A stretch of DNA of 64,000 nucleotides, from NCBI GenBank assembly GCA_002733665.1, contig NVWM01000010.1, forward strand, positions 23,993 through 87,992, in the 5' to 3' direction. The position numbers and the translations under genes were made by a program. This stretch comes from Lutibacter sp. GTDB lineage: Bacteria; Bacteroidota; Bacteroidia; Flavobacteriales; Flavobacteriaceae. Below are positions 49,758 through 58,128 of the stretch, piece after piece; positions within the stretch are counted from its first letter, which is position 1; every line of letters begins with the position of its first letter. The notes under the pieces were generated by a model. The model was not told the origin of the DNA. It searched no databases and worked only from the letters and a program-made list of their open reading frames with translations.

Positions 49758-52412
49758 ATGTCAGTAAGAAAATATTTTTTTCTAATTGGTCTTTTTGTAT
49801 TCTGTAACGTTTTCTCCCAAACAACCATAAAAGGCACGGTAAAAGACAGTTTACAAGTGCCTTTAAGTTATGCCAATGTTATTACAAAACCACAAGACTC
49901 GCTAAAAAATTTACAGTTTTCTATCACAGACGAGCAAGGGCGTTATAAAATTGAATTAGCAGAAGGCAGTTATACCATTACAGCAAGTTACTTGGGATAT
50001 AATGCGTATAGTTTTGAGTATGATGCAATAGAAGATACTACAAAAGAAATTGTTTTAAAAGAACAAGAAGATAGGTTAGATGAAGTGGTAATTGAACTAC
50101 CAGTTACGGTAAAACAAGATACGATAATCTATGACACCAAAAGGTTTGTAACAGGTGATGAGCGCAAACTAAAAAACGTACTTAAAAAATTACCAGGAGT
50201 TGAGGTTGATAAAGACGGTACAGTAACCGTACAAGGAAAGAAAATAACCACAATGCTGGTAGAAGGTAAGAAGTTCTTTGGTGGAGGCTCAAAACTCGCC
50301 GTAGAGAATATTCCTGCAGGTGCTATTGACAAGATTGAGGTAATTGATAATTATAATGAAATTGCCTTTCTCAAAAACCTCTCTGATAGTGATGAAATGG
50401 CAATGAATATAAAACTAAAAGAAGATAAAAAAAATTTTGTTTTTGGTGACGTAAAAGCGGGAAAAGGGAATCAAGATTTTTATCGCACACACAGCAACTT
50501 GTTTTACTACAGCCCAAAAACGAATCTTAATTTTATAGAAAACCTTAACAACACAGCAGAAAAGACATTTACCTTCAAAGATTATATGAATTTTCAAGGA
50601 GGAATAAATGCTGTTTTTAAAAGAGGAAGCTCTGTTTTTAAAACATCTAATAGTGATTTTTCACAGTTTTTAAACAGTCGTGACTTAACAAAAAGTCAAA
50701 ATAGATTTGGTGCACTGAATATTACACAAGAAATCAATAGCAAACTTGATATTTCTGGTTATGGAATTTTTTCTCACTCCAAAGAAGAAACCTTCGAAGA
50801 ATCGTTTAATCAATACGATATTTTTAACGAAACAAAAGACGCTAAAACCAGCACAAAAAATACACTAGGAATTGGGAAAATAACGTTGGATTATACACCA
50901 AACTCTAAAGAACAATGGTATTTTAAAACACAGTTTAAAAAGACGGTTAATGACAACAACAATACTATAAATTCATTAGTAGATGCCGCAAACAACACTT
51001 TTTTAACGACCAAAGATATCAATGCTACATATTTCAATCAAAATATAGAATGGCATAAGAAAGCATCAAACAAACACACGTTCTCTTTTGTTGCTGATGT
51101 TACGTTTGACAAAAACAATCCAACTACTTTTTGGGAAAGTACCAATCCTATTTTGCAAGGCTTAATTCCTATTGATGATACTGAACCCGTTTTTAAACTA
51201 ACGCAGTTAAAAGAAACAAAAAACACGAATTACGATGCTGTTTTTAAGCATTTTTGGGTGCTAAATAGAAATAATCATATTTATTCAACTGTTGGAAACA
51301 CCAATTTAAAACAATCTTTTTTTACAGATGATAGTCAAGAATTGGTAAACGGTACAATTAACAATTTTAACACTTCTGGTTTTGGAAACGACTTAGATTT
51401 TAGGCTAAATGATTTGTTTTTTGGTGTTCATTATAAATTCAGAACAGGAATATTTACGTTTAAACAAGGTGTATTCATACATTCTTATAACTGGAAAGTT
51501 AATCAACAAACAAAAATATCAAAAAATAAAATAGTTGTGCTTCCAGATTTTTTAGCAAAAATAGAATTCAGCAAATCAAAAAAAATTCAACTTAATTATA
51601 ATCTCAAAACTTCTTTTTCTGATGCTTCAAAATTTGCCAACCAATTTTATTTGCAATCGTATAATTCTGTTTTTAAAGGGAATGAAAATTTAGAAAACGA
51701 ATTGTATCATTCTGCGAGATTGCGTTATAGTCGATTTAGTATGTATAGAGGTATAATGCTGTTTGCCAATGCGAGTTATACAAAAAAAGTAAAAGGTGTT
51801 CAGAATACAGTAAACTATCAAGATATTAACCAATATTTAAGTCCGATATTAATAGGTAATCCAGAAGAAAGATGGAGTTTAGACGGAAGCCTTAGAAAGA
51901 AAATAAAAAATATCAATTATAAAGTTGGTTTGAATTATAGCACCTCAAAATATCTTCAGAAAATAAATGACATTTTTGAAACCAATAAAAATAACAACAC
52001 TTCATTTAAACTTTCAGCAAAAACATTATATGATGATTTTCCAACGATTGAAATAGGTTTTAAGCAAAGTATTGGTAATTATACTTCAAGTAATACAACT
52101 TCAAAATTTGTAACAAACGAACCTTTTGTAAATATCGATTATGATTTTTTAGATGGATTTATTTTTTCGTTTGATTACACAAAATACGACTATCAAAATA
52201 AAACATTCAACCAGAATAACAAATACGAATTGGCAAATGCATCATTATATTATAAAAATGAAGATAGCGCATGGAGTTTTAAGATAGATGCTCAAAACCT
52301 ATTTGATGTAAATTTCAAAAACCGAAATAGTTTTTCCTCGTATATCATTTCTGATACCAAGACATATGTTTTACCAAGAATTATGATGTTTTCTATTGGT
52401 TATAACTTGTAA
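49758..52412 (+). CDS. TonB-dependent receptor-like outer-membrane protein
   Basis: 884-aa outer-membrane barrel. A signal peptide (FFLIGLFVFCNVFSQ) precedes a carboxypeptidase-regulatory-like domain (about 22-105: TIKGTVKDSLQVPLSYANVI), a plug domain (about 120-215: LKNVLKKLPGVEVDKDGTV), then about 650 residues of alternating barrel strands ending in an aromatic-rich strand (RIMMFSIGYNL). The substrate is unknown; it is probably a partner of the GLPGLI protein encoded 3 bases upstream. Confidence 0.9.
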   Translation: MSVRKYFFLIGLFVFCNVFSQTTIKGTVKDSLQVPLSYANVITKPQDSLKNLQFSITDEQGRYKIELAEGSYTITASYLGYNAYSFEYDAIEDTTKEIVLKEQEDRLDEVVIELPVTVKQDTIIYDTKRFVTGDERKLKNVLKKLPGVEVDKDGTVTVQGKKITTMLVEGKKFFGGGSKLAVENIPAGAIDKIEVIDNYNEIAFLKNLSDSDEMAMNIKLKEDKKNFVFGDVKAGKGNQDFYRTHSNLFYYSPKTNLNFIENLNNTAEKTFTFKDYMNFQGGINAVFKRGSSVFKTSNSDFSQFLNSRDLTKSQNRFGALNITQEINSKLDISGYGIFSHSKEETFEESFNQYDIFNETKDAKTSTKNTLGIGKITLDYTPNSKEQWYFKTQFKKTVNDNNNTINSLVDAANNTFLTTKDINATYFNQNIEWHKKASNKHTFSFVADVTFDKNNPTTFWESTNPILQGLIPIDDTEPVFKLTQLKETKNTNYDAVFKHFWVLNRNNHIYSTVGNTNLKQSFFTDDSQELVNGTINNFNTSGFGNDLDFRLNDLFFGVHYKFRTGIFTFKQGVFIHSYNWKVNQQTKISKNKIVVLPDFLAKIEFSKSKKIQLNYNLKTSFSDASKFANQFYLQSYNSVFKGNENLENELYHSARLRYSRFSMYRGIMLFANASYTKKVKGVQNTVNYQDINQYLSPILIGNPEERWSLDGSLRKKIKNINYKVGLNYSTSKYLQKINDIFETNKNNNTSFKLSAKTLYDDFPTIEIGFKQSIGNYTSSNTTSKFVTNEPFVNIDYDFLDGFIFSFDYTKYDYQNKTFNQNNKYELANASLYYKNEDSAWSFKIDAQNLFDVNFKNRNSFSSYIISDTKTYVLPRIMMFSIGYNL

Positions 52413-52415
52413 AAA

Positions 52416-53726
52416 TTATTTTTGCCTAAAATAAATAATCACAGGAACACCATTGAAGTCATAAATTTCACGCAATTTATTTTTAATAAATCGTTTGTAA
52501 GGATCACGAACATATTGCGGTAAGTTACAGAAAAACACAAATTGCGGTGTTGCTGTTGGTAACTGCATACAGTATTTTACCTTCACAAATTTCCCTTTCC
52601 ATGCTGGAGGAGGATTTTGTTTGATAATTTCCAACATCGTTTCATTAAGTTTACTTGTAGGAATTCGTTTTGAACGATTTTCAAATACTTTTACTGCAGT
52701 TTCTATTGCTTTAAAAATACGTTGTTTTGTTAATACTGAAACAAAGAGAATTGGCACATCGGTAAATGGCGCAATTTCTTTTCTTATCATTGCTTCATAT
52801 TCTTTTACAGTGTTGGTTTCTTTGTTCTCTACCAGATCCCATTTGTTTACAAGAATTACCACACCTTTTTTATTCTTTTCAGCGAGCCAGAAAATACTTT
52901 GATCTTGTCCTTCAAATCCTCTTGTAGCATCAATCATTACAATAGCAACATCACACTGTTCAATTGTTCTTACAGCACGCATCACCGAATAAAACTCTAA
53001 ATCTTCTTTAACTTTTGCTTTTCTACGAATTCCTGCAGTATCTACCAAATTAAAATCAAACCCAAAACGATTGTATTTAGTATCTATAGAATCTCTTGTA
53101 GTACCTGCAATGTCAGTTACAATATTTCTTTCTACGCCAATAAGCGCATTGATAAACGAAGATTTTCCTGCATTTGGGCGACCTACAACAGCAAATCGTG
53201 GCAATGCATCTTTTTCTTCTTCAGTATCTTCAGGAATTATATCAGTAATTGCATCTAATAATTCGCCAGTTCCACTTCCGTTGATTGATGAAATCGTATA
53301 ATACTCATCTTTTAAACCAAGATTGTAAAATTCATATGCATCTTCTTGTCGCATCGAATTATCAACCTTATTAATAGTTAAAAAAACTGGTTTTTCAACT
53401 TTACGAAGCAGTTTTGCAACTTCAGTATCCATAGGTGTAATACCTTCAGTAACATCAACCACAAATACAATAATATCAGCTTCTTCAATGGCGAGTTGCA
53501 CTTGTTTTCTAATTTCTCCTTCAAAAATATCATCAGAGCCAACAACATAACCTCCTGTGTCAATCACAGAAAAGTTTTTACCATTCCAATCAGATTTTCC
53601 ATAATGGCGATCACGCGTAACGCCGCTTACAGAATCAACAATTGCTTCTCTGCTTTGAATCAATCGATTAAATAATGTTGATTTCCCAACATTCGGACGT
53701 CCAACTATGGCTATAATGGTATTCAT
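52416..53726 (-). CDS. der: Ribosome biogenesis GTPase Der (EngA)
   Basis: 436-aa protein with two tandem GTPase domains: G1 motifs [12 protein letters not shown] (residue 8) and [12 protein letters not shown] (about 181), NKVD and NKWD, then a C-terminal KH-like domain ([20 protein letters not shown]). It acts in 50S subunit assembly in the cytosol. A TAATTTTG box lies 18 bases upstream. It is convergent with the TonB-receptor gene, 3 bases apart. Confidence 0.97.
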   Translation of the reverse strand: MNTIIAIVGRPNVGKSTLFNRLIQSREAIVDSVSGVTRDRHYGKSDWNGKNFSVIDTGGYVVGSDDIFEGEIRKQVQLAIEEADIIVFVVDVTEGITPMDTEVAKLLRKVEKPVFLTINKVDNSMRQEDAYEFYNLGLKDEYYTISSINGSGTGELLDAITDIIPEDTEEEKDALPRFAVVGRPNAGKSSFINALIGVERNIVTDIAGTTRDSIDTKYNRFGFDFNLVDTAGIRRKAKVKEDLEFYSVMRAVRTIEQCDVAIVMIDATRGFEGQDQSIFWLAEKNKKGVVILVNKWDLVENKETNTVKEYEAMIRKEIAPFTDVPILFVSVLTKQRIFKAIETAVKVFENRSKRIPTSKLNETMLEIIKQNPPPAWKGKFVKVKYCMQLPTATPQFVFFCNLPQYVRDPYKRFIKNKLREIYDFNGVPVIIYFRQK

Positions 53727-53743
53727 TTCTGATAAATTTTGTG

Positions 53744-53751
53744 CAAAATTA
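53744..53751 (-). promoter_or_regulatory. -7 box of the der promoter
   Basis: The minus strand reads TAATTTTG, fitting TAnnTTTG, 18 bases before the der ATG. Confidence 0.6.
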
Positions 53752-53841
53752 CGTCAATTTGAGTAATATTTCCCTAATAATGATTAGTAAGATTATGATT
53801 TCTAAAATAATAGTATATTTAAAATCTCAAATAGTATAAGA

Positions 53842-54351
53842 ATGAAAGAGGAGAGGAGTAGTGAAATTCATTTACGGCCAAGATTTAGAATAGAATATGA
53901 CGATAAAACCAAAGAGCAAATTTTGGAAAATTTTCGCGATAATTTACAAGATGATGATTGTAAATATTGCAGTAAAATTGTTGACGGACACGTAATAATT
54001 GATGTTCCTAAAGAGGATGATCATTTTTGGTCGCCACAATTAAACCTTGAAGTAGAAAAATTTGATGGCGAGGATACAGTTGTAAGAGGTTTGTTTGGGC
54101 CTAAGCCTCAAGTTTGGACGCTATTTATGTTTATCCATTTTGGAGTTGCAGTCGCATTTATTGGATTCTTGATTTTGTGGTATGTAAGATGGTCTTTAGG
54201 AGAAAGCACAACGTTTCCAATGATAATGACTATCGGATTGCCAATTTTTTGGTTAATTCTTTATTTTTTAGGAAGAATGGGTAAAAAAACAGGGCATCAT
54301 CAGATGGATGAATTACACGCATTTATGATGGAGATATTGGAGAAAAAGTAG
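53842..54351 (+). CDS. Membrane protein of unknown function
   Basis: 169-aa protein: a charged cytosolic N-terminal half (residues 1-90, with a CKYCSK motif near 39) and two membrane helices (VWTLFMFIHFGVAVAFIGFL and PMIMTIGLPIFWLILYFLG), then a short tail with HHQMDELHAFMMEILE. No family was recognised. It lies alone between the two GTPase genes der and era, in the opposite direction. Confidence 0.75.
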   Translation: MKEERSSEIHLRPRFRIEYDDKTKEQILENFRDNLQDDDCKYCSKIVDGHVIIDVPKEDDHFWSPQLNLEVEKFDGEDTVVRGLFGPKPQVWTLFMFIHFGVAVAFIGFLILWYVRWSLGESTTFPMIMTIGLPIFWLILYFLGRMGKKTGHHQMDELHAFMMEILEKK

Positions 54352-54467
54352 TATTGATAATTAGAATTTTGGAACACTTCGCTTTTAGATGTTTAGTTTA
54401 TAAAAAGCCATTTACATCAAAAAAAGAAAAATTCATATCTAATAATCCAAGTATCTAAAAGTCTAAC

Positions 54468-55355
54468 CTAATCTTTATATCCAAATCTACGCAGTTGATT
54501 TTTGTTATTACGCCAATCTTTATTGACTTTGACATACAATTCTAAATGTATTTTCTTTTGAAAGAATTTCTGTAAATCTTTACGAGCTTCGGTGCCTACA
54601 CGTTTAAGAGCGGCTCCTTTATGACCAATAATTATCCCTTTTTGAGTGTTGCGTTCTACCATAATTATAGAGCGAATCTTGATAATTTTATCAGTTTCAA
54701 TAAATTCTTCAGTTTCTATTTCTACAGAATATGGAATTTCCTTTTTATAATGCATTAATATTTTTTCTCTGATAGCTTCATTAACAAAAAATCGTTCAGG
54801 CTTATCTGTCAATTGATCTTTTGGATAAAAAGCAGGAGATTCAGGGAGTTTTTCAAGAATAGTATTAAAAACACCTTCAATATTAAATTTTTCTAAAGCC
54901 GAGATTAAAAACACTTCAGCATTCGGTACTTTATCTTGCCAATATGCTAATTTCTCTTCAACTTCTTCTTGAGTAGCTTTGTCTATTTTGTTGATCAGTA
55001 ATAAAACAGGAATTTTTGCATTGGTTATTTTGTTAAAAAAGCGTTCGTCTTTCAACTCTTTTTCACCCATTTCTACCATATAAATCAATACATCTGCATC
55101 TTCAAAAGCTGACTTTACAAAATCCATCATAGATTCTTGCAACTCGTATGCAGGTTTTATGATTCCAGGAGTATCGGAAAATAAAATTTGAAAATCATCA
55201 CCATTTACAATTCCTAAAATACGATGTCTTGTAGTTTGTGCTTTTGATGTAATGATAGATAAACGCTCGCCTACGAGTGAATTCATCAGTGTAGATTTGC
55301 CTACGTTTGGATTGCCAATAATATTTACATATCCTGCTTTATGTGTCATACTCAA
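54468..55355 (-). CDS. era: GTPase Era
   Basis: 295-aa GTPase of 16S rRNA maturation and 30S assembly. G1 [13 protein letters not shown]2 region QTTRHRILG, G3 DTPGI, G4 NKID, and a C-terminal KH domain with IIIGHKGAALKRVGTEARKD. Length is normal. The -7 box is 12 bases upstream and faces the initiator tRNA promoter. Confidence 0.97.
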   Translation of the reverse strand: MSMTHKAGYVNIIGNPNVGKSTLMNSLVGERLSIITSKAQTTRHRILGIVNGDDFQILFSDTPGIIKPAYELQESMMDFVKSAFEDADVLIYMVEMGEKELKDERFFNKITNAKIPVLLLINKIDKATQEEVEEKLAYWQDKVPNAEVFLISALEKFNIEGVFNTILEKLPESPAFYPKDQLTDKPERFFVNEAIREKILMHYKKEIPYSVEIETEEFIETDKIIKIRSIIMVERNTQKGIIIGHKGAALKRVGTEARKDLQKFFQKKIHLELYVKVNKDWRNNKNQLRRFGYKD

Positions 55356-55366
55356 TAATTTGACTG

Positions 55367-55374
55367 CAAAGGTA
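55367..55374 (-). promoter_or_regulatory. -7 box of the era promoter
   Basis: The minus strand reads TACCTTTG, 12 bases before the ATG, so the era mRNA is nearly leaderless. Confidence 0.65.
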
Positions 55375-55416
55375 CGTTTTAATAGTAAAAATACTTTAGT
55401 AATTAAAAAATAGTTG

Positions 55417-55424
55417 TATCTTTG
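55417..55424 (+). promoter_or_regulatory. -7 box of the initiator tRNA promoter
   Basis: TATCTTTG, perfect TAnnTTTG, 11 bases before the mature tRNA 5' end. Confidence 0.75.
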
Positions 55425-55434
55425 CAGTCCAAAT

Positions 55435-55507
<73 letters not shown>

Positions 55508-55532
55508 CAAAGCTTAAGGCTAATAAAATCAA

Positions 55533-55561
55533 CGGATTGTGTATTCACAATCCGTTTTTTT
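55533..55561 (+). terminator. Intrinsic terminator of the tRNA gene
   Basis: A 9-bp perfect stem CGGATTGTG/CACAATCCG, loop TATT, then seven Ts. Confidence 0.92.
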
Positions 55562-55730
55562 ATGCCTGAGATTTCCTTATTTTTAAACTCAACACTCACT
55601 TTTGCCCAAAATATACACAGGAGGAATAGATGTTTTCGCATGGTCATCGCTATCAAAATCTGTTCAAAAAGAAGTTTTATCCAAGAAATGGCATAGTTAT
55701 TATTTTTATACGGTGTTCCTTGGTCGTACT

Positions 55731-56360
55731 TTATTTAAATAGTTCATACTGCCCATTTAGTCTAATAGTAACGACAATATCTTCGTTGGTTTCGTTTCTA
55801 AAATACCAACCATGTTTCCCTTCAAAAGGAGCAGTTAGTGTTCCTGCCATATTGTTCGAATATGCAAGCGTATAACTCTCATAAAATACATTTTTTGGCT
55901 GATTCTCTTGTTTTACTTCACCATGAAAATCTATATAAACAATACCTTTATCTGTTGACCATTCATATTTGATGCTACCATATTTAAGGCTTTTAAATTT
56001 ATATTCAATTCCTTTTTTAGCAGGTACAATAACCTCTATGGTATCTTCTCTTTCTAGATACTGAACTTCTGGAGACGGATTATCAGCCTCACTAGGTTTA
56101 GGTACACTTGTAGGTGAACCTATTTTCTCCATTTTTATTTTCTTAAAATTTAAACGAGAATAAGTATCATTCTTTTCTATTTGTTTATTCCCTTGATATA
56201 ATTTAGTAAAACCAAAGAATTTACCCGTTCCTAAAGGGTCTATACCGTATTCAGCAGGTAAAACGGCAGTTATCAGTACAACTGTACCAATTATTAATGC
56301 AATGATTAGTGATTTTAATAATTGTCCTTTATTTAAGTTAGGTTGATTATTTGTCGTCAT
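55731..56360 (-). CDS. Membrane-anchored periplasmic protein beside HupE
   Basis: 209-aa protein with one N-terminal helix (about 15-38: LIIALIIGTVVLITAVLPAEYG) and a beta-rich periplasmic part with the segments EYKFKSLKYGSIKYEWSTDKG, in part, and HGWYFRNETNEDIVVTIRL. Proteins of this shape next to HupE genes are commonly labelled transmembrane anchor proteins; the true role is unknown. It follows the HupE gene by 13 bases and completes a three-gene unit. Confidence 0.8.
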   Translation of the reverse strand: MTTNNQPNLNKGQLLKSLIIALIIGTVVLITAVLPAEYGIDPLGTGKFFGFTKLYQGNKQIEKNDTYSRLNFKKIKMEKIGSPTSVPKPSEADNPSPEVQYLEREDTIEVIVPAKKGIEYKFKSLKYGSIKYEWSTDKGIVYIDFHGEVKQENQPKNVFYESYTLAYSNNMAGTLTAPFEGKHGWYFRNETNEDIVVTIRLNGQYELFK

Positions 56361-56373
56361 ATTATAGTATTTA

Positions 56374-57063
56374 TTAAGAAAGGTAATATCCTGTTAATTG
56401 ATAGCCAAGCAATAAAAATCCTGCAGCCATTAAAAGTGAGTTGGTGAGTTTGGCGAATTTGAGATAACTACTGTACTGTCGCCAAAATGAAATAATTAAG
56501 AGTACAAATCCTAATGCTAAAAATTGACCAATTTCTACACCTAAGTTAAAGCCCAATAAATTAACAAAAAGCCCTTCTTTATCAAATTCAAACTCTTGTA
56601 ATTTCGTTGCAAGTCCAAAACCATGAAATAATCCAAAAATTAGAACTGCTCCTTTGGTGTTGGGCTGTTTCCCAAATATTTTTTTAAATCCACCCAAATT
56701 ATCAAAACCTTTATAGACTATAGATAAGCCAATTATGGCATCTATTATATAGGCATTTACATTTATATCTGCCATAACACCAAATAACAGCGTAGCACTA
56801 TGGCCAATAGTAAAAAAACTTACATAGGTTATAATTTCTTTGGTTCGATATAAAAAAAAGATAACTCCAATTAAAAAAAGTAAATGATCGTAACCTGTAA
56901 TCATATGTTTAGCACCGATATAAAGAAAAGGTCCAAAAGCAATACCTTTGTTTGTTGTTAAAAATGATTGAGTCTCTTCATCTACACCATGTGCATAGCC
57001 TGAAACAGAAATAAAACAGCACAGTATTAATATAATTGGAGTTGTTAGTTTTACTAATTTCAT
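56374..57063 (-). CDS. HupE/UreJ-family membrane protein
   Basis: 229-aa protein with a signal-like first helix and about six further helices. GAKHMITGYDHLLFLIGVIF holds the family His-Asp-His arrangement; FFTIGHSATLLFG and IFGLFHGFGLATKL add two more histidine motifs, all likely to bind a metal. Relatives take up nickel or cobalt or accompany metal resistance. The metal here cannot be told. The small His-tailed lipoprotein gene lies 10 bases upstream. Confidence 0.88.
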   Translation of the reverse strand: MKLVKLTTPIILILCCFISVSGYAHGVDEETQSFLTTNKGIAFGPFLYIGAKHMITGYDHLLFLIGVIFFLYRTKEIITYVSFFTIGHSATLLFGVMADINVNAYIIDAIIGLSIVYKGFDNLGGFKKIFGKQPNTKGAVLIFGLFHGFGLATKLQEFEFDKEGLFVNLLGFNLGVEIGQFLALGFVLLIISFWRQYSSYLKFAKLTNSLLMAAGFLLLGYQLTGYYLS

Positions 57064-57073
57064 ATCCTTTTAA

Positions 57074-57280
57074 TTAGTGTGCATGTCCGTGCTCTTTTAC
57101 CTGACGAATACTATCTAGCCTTCTTTTTTCGGCTTCATCAACATTGTCTTCAGTTGACGCTTTATTCCCTTCAGATATAATTTCTGTCTCAGGTTTTTCT
57201 TTAGCCTTTTTCTTGTCAGTACAGGCTGTGAATAAACCTATTGATAGTGATAAAGCAATAATTAATGTTCTAGTTTTCAT
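57074..57280 (-). CDS. Small lipoprotein with His-rich tail
   Basis: 68-aa lipoprotein (lipobox LFTAC, Cys20). The mature 49 residues are highly charged and end in HGHAH, a possible metal-binding tail. First gene of the HupE cluster, 10 bases before HupE; it may deliver or sense the metal. No family was recognised and no -7 box was found upstream. Confidence 0.78.
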   Translation of the reverse strand: MKTRTLIIALSLSIGLFTACTDKKKAKEKPETEIISEGNKASTEDNVDEAEKRRLDSIRQVKEHGHAH

Positions 57281-57375
57281 ATTTTAGTTTTTAATTCTGA
57301 TTCCGATTCCTCAAACTTGCTGAAAAATCCGTTATGATTTTCATTCCGCATTTGAGTAATAATTCAATAAAGTTT

Positions 57376-57426
57376 AATTAAAGCAAGACAGTAAAGTATT
57401 TAGTGCTTTACTGTCTTGCTTTAATT
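57376..57426 (-). terminator. Long hairpin overlapping the small gene's stop codon
   Basis: A 21-bp perfect stem (57376-57396 with 57406-57426), extendable by two pairs, around a 9-nt loop. The T-tract after it is weak. The stem includes part of the stop codon of the 34-codon gene. Confidence 0.7.
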
Positions 57427-57529
57427 AATTTTCCTCTCTTGAATGCTCATATTCATCATTGTTTGGATTTAATTGGTCAGAGTGATTGTCTAAATCAGCT
57501 TGGGTTGGGTCGCCTTTGAATCTTTTCAT
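57425..57529 (-). CDS. 34-aa small protein, likely conserved in flavobacteria
   Basis: ATG at 57529, TAA at 57425-57427. The peptide starts MKRFKGDPTQADLDNHSDQL and continues NPNNDEYEHSREEN; it is highly charged with no membrane segment. The DNHSDQLNPNND core resembles short flavobacterial proteins I remember, which supports a real gene despite the size. An A-rich initiation region (CTGAAAA) precedes the ATG, and a strong hairpin directly follows. Function unknown. Confidence 0.65.
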   Translation of the reverse strand: MKRFKGDPTQADLDNHSDQLNPNNDEYEHSREEN

Positions 57530-58128
57530 TTTTCAGATTATTTTAATTGAGTTAAACTTAAATTCACTATTAATTTATTACTAATATGTTGTTTTATTAT
57601 CAATTTTTATTTTCCGCAAACTTGCTGGTCAATGAATGGTAACTAATTACATGTGAAACTAATATACTATTTATCCTCTATAATTTTGGAGTAAAAGAAT
57701 ATTTTGTTCCCGTTTTGTAGCTTGTTAAAAAAAGAGCGGTTTTTGTTTGTAGAATTTTTCATAGTAAACCAAAAGTACAACATAGTTTTAATTCTCATTA
57801 ATAAAAACTGTTTAGATTAAAAAATTATTATTGATTTTGAAGTCAATTTTTTTCGATAATTTGCTTAGAGAGAAACTATAAAACGAATAATTAAATTAGT
57901 TGAAAACCATTGCGATCTTTTGTAATTTTTTTAGATAAACATCTTGTATTTGTGAAATACTGTCTTCACTGATATTGCTAAGAGTGAATTTAAGAATTGC
58001 AAATACTGTTTAGAATTAAAAACAATCCATTTAGAGTGCTTTAATAGCCGTTTGTAAACAAAGTTTTTTTTAAGATAAAAATCGATTAACTTGCGGCTAT
58101 AATTAACCTATTATTGATGAATTAGTGT

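Larger units (their letters stand above)
57281..58128. other. 848-bp region between the HupE cluster and the sensor kinase
   Basis: It contains the 34-codon gene and its hairpin (57376-57529). The remainder, 57530-58128, is AT-rich with stop codons throughout on both strands. I see no other gene, no clear TAnnTTTG box and no repeat there; it presumably holds the promoter of the kinase at 58129. Confidence 0.7.

Noticed and set aside
54382..54461. 9-bp inverted repeat CTTTTAGAT / ATCTAAAAG
   Set aside because: The arms are 62 bases apart in AT-rich DNA and no terminator features accompany them.
55592..55742. Plus-strand stop-free stretch ending YYFYTVFLGRTLFK
   Set aside because: It has no convincing start and overlaps the end of the HupE-linked gene. 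It could be a gene remnant, but the evidence is too thin.
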